The notes beneath the pieces are model-generated. The model was not told the DNA's origin and searched no databases. It saw only the letters and a program-made list of their open reading frames with translations. Positions 6,199 through 7,413 of a stretch of DNA of 7,413 nucleotides are shown piece after piece. Position numbers and translations under genes: made by a program. Where the stretch lies: positions 4,279-11,691 of the forward strand of contig PBHS01000025.1 in NCBI GenBank assembly GCA_002719575.1. Reading direction: 5' to 3'. The DNA comes from Gammaproteobacteria bacterium (GTDB taxonomy: Bacteria > Pseudomonadota > Gammaproteobacteria > Pseudomonadales > Pseudohongiellaceae). Every line of letters starts with the position of its first letter. The stretch's first letter is position 1.

Positions 6199-6657
6199 AT
6201 GCACTGTCCCTTTTGTGGCGCTATAGATACTAAAGTGATCGATTCCAGGTTAGTCTCGGAAGGCAATCATGTGCGTCGTCGTCGTGAATGTATTACCTGT
6301 GAGGAGCGTTTCACGACCTACGAATCTGCGGAACTGGTAATGCCCCGCATTATCAAGCAAAACGGTATCAGAGAACCTTTCAATGAAGACAAGCTGTTTG
6401 CAGGCTTTAGCAAGGCGCTTGAGAAGCGGCCTGTTAGCATTGAAAGCGTAGAAGCGGCGGTTAACCGTATCAAAGCGAATCTGCGCTCAACTGGCGAGCG
6501 TGAAATTCCTTCCCGGACGGTCGGTGAGCAGGTTACGAAAGAACTTCGTGATCTGGACGAGGTTGCCTACGTTCGCTTCGCCTCGGTTTACAGAAGCTTT
6601 AAAGATTTGGCGGAGTTCAGAGCTGAGATAGACAAACTTTCCAAAGACAATCACTGA
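6199..6657 (+). CDS. nrdR: Transcriptional repressor NrdR
   Basis: The 152-residue protein has the family layout. An N-terminal zinc ribbon uses C3, C6, C31 and C34 (CPFC ... CITC) with an arginine-rich segment at 26-29 that contacts DNA. An ATP-cone domain covers about 49-139, ending in the typical [13 protein letters not shown]. NrdR senses ATP/dATP through the cone and represses ribonucleotide reductase genes by binding paired NrdR boxes. No such boxes were spotted in this window, so its targets lie elsewhere. The start ATG follows the glyA stop by 18 bases with a modest GAG-type ribosome site. Co-transcription with glyA would link one-carbon supply (thymidylate) to dNTP control, although this is context inference; the glyA-nrdR-rib order is common in gammaproteobacteria. 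Confidence 0.97.
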   Translation: MHCPFCGAIDTKVIDSRLVSEGNHVRRRRECITCEERFTTYESAELVMPRIIKQNGIREPFNEDKLFAGFSKALEKRPVSIESVEAAVNRIKANLRSTGEREIPSRTVGEQVTKELRDLDEVAYVRFASVYRSFKDLAEFRAEIDKLSKDNH

Positions 6658-6708
6658 TTGTTAGCCGGCGGAGACGGATTGGTCCAAGTCCAAAAACTGG
6701 CGCAAATC

Positions 6709-6717
6709 TGCTAAACT
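6709..6717 (+). promoter_or_regulatory. Candidate extended -10 element for ribD
   Basis: TGCTAAACT in the 126-base nrdR-ribD gap fits TGn plus a -10 hexamer (TAAACT at 6712-6717), without a good -35 box at normal spacing. A start near 6724 would leave a leader of about 60 bases. No terminator hairpin is visible after nrdR, so read-through from glyA-nrdR is also possible. Confidence 0.3.
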
Positions 6718-6783
6718 CCCGTTCCCTTTCGTACTGTCACCGTCGCTCAGCTGATGTTCGAGTAGCGTCGTTGGGCCGAAACC

Positions 6784-7413
6784 ATGGAATACGTCCATAA
6801 CAAAGACTTGAAATCTTCCTGTAAAGATTGGCCACGCCATATGCAAAGGGCTCTTGACCTTGCTGAAACTGTCTTGACGGCTGGTCCTAATCCTCGAGTC
6901 GGTTGCGTACTTATGCGAGACGGGCAGGTGATCTCGGAGGGTTGGCACAGTGCTGCCGGAGCGCCCCATGCCGAAGCAATGGCCTTGGATGAGGCGGGCT
7001 CAGCGGCACGTAATGCGGTCGCCTTTGTGAGCCTTGAACCGTGTGCTCATCATGGCAAGACAGGGCCCTGCAGCGAAGCACTGATCGCTGCGGGTGTTTC
7101 CAAGGTGGTGATCCCCATGCAGGACCCTCATCCAGCAGTGTCTGGTAAGGGCATTGCACAACTCGAGGAGGCCGGTGTAGAGGTGATTATGATGGTTGAT
7201 TTCGAGCATGCCGCGCGTGCAATCAATCCCGGGTTCCTCTCTCGAGTTGAGCGCGGCCGGCCGCGTGTGCGAATGAAGCTTGCAATGAGCCTTGATGGCC
7301 GCACTGCCTTGTTTAACGGAGAGAGCAAATGGATCACCGATGGTACTTCTCGCCGAGATGTCCAGCTGCTTCGGGCTTGCAGCTGCGCAGTGCTTACCGG
7401 TGTTGGTACCGTT
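6784..7413 (+). CDS. ribD: Riboflavin biosynthesis protein RibD (5' part; deaminase and start of reductase)
   Basis: 210 codons are visible before the window ends; full-length RibD is about 370 residues, so roughly 160 are missing. The protein is bifunctional. The deaminase acts on 2,5-diamino-6-ribosylamino-pyrimidinone 5'-phosphate, and the reductase then reduces the ribose side chain, both early in riboflavin synthesis. Seen: PNPRVGCV at 36-43; the catalytic HAE at 62-64; and the zinc cysteines C87 and C96 in PCAHHGKTGPC (86-96). The reductase domain begins near 160, with KLAMSLDGRTA at 165-175 and WITD at 183-186. The start at ATG 6784 is the first after an in-frame TAG at 6760-6762; the Shine-Dalgarno is weak. 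ATG 6841 (residue 20) would give MQRALDLA, close to the usual RibD N-terminus, so the first 19 residues may be an extension or a misplaced start. Confidence 0.94.
   Translation, partial: MEYVHNKDLKSSCKDWPRHMQRALDLAETVLTAGPNPRVGCVLMRDGQVISEGWHSAAGAPHAEAMALDEAGSAARNAVAFVSLEPCAHHGKTGPCSEALIAAGVSKVVIPMQDPHPAVSGKGIAQLEEAGVEVIMMVDFEHAARAINPGFLSRVERGRPRVRMKLAMSLDGRTALFNGESKWITDGTSRRDVQLLRACSCAVLTGVGTV

Overview
The window reads as a stretch of core chromosome from a gammaproteobacterium, possibly a marine or Pseudomonas-like lineage. The basis is the order glyA-nrdR-ribD, a full-length EttA of 555 residues, and a lambda-P-type gene next to a DnaT-type gene. This is a judgement from protein character; no taxonomic search was possible. 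Base composition looks moderate and even, and I see no integrase, transposase, tRNA, rRNA or CRISPR array.

Left part (1-2863). A P-loop kinase of the D-glycerate 3-kinase type runs leftward off the window edge. It is divergent from a rightward pair of replication-type genes. The first of the pair has a probable winged-helix N-terminus followed by three tandem DnaT-type modules spaced exactly 73 residues apart. The second resembles the phage lambda P helicase loader and overlaps the first out of frame by about 90-100 bases. The 188-base divergent gap holds a perfect 10-base inverted repeat between two candidate promoters. This initiator/loader-like pair, in a housekeeping setting, is the most interesting content of the window. 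It may be a domesticated phage-type primosome module acting in replication restart or DnaB loading; the function is inferred.

Middle (2864-4923). ettA, an ABC-F translation factor, runs leftward. Its stop codon directly abuts the stop of the lambda-P-like gene, so the two transcription units converge with no spacer. A 392-base AT-richer gap separates ettA from the divergent glyA and contains candidate promoters for both.

Right part (4924-7413). glyA (serine hydroxymethyltransferase), nrdR (repressor of ribonucleotide reductase genes) and the start of ribD (riboflavin biosynthesis) all run rightward. glyA and nrdR are 18 bases apart and probably co-transcribed. ribD follows after 126 bases that contain a possible promoter of its own, and it is cut by the window end. 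Together these genes serve one-carbon and folate metabolism, control of dNTP synthesis, and flavin synthesis.
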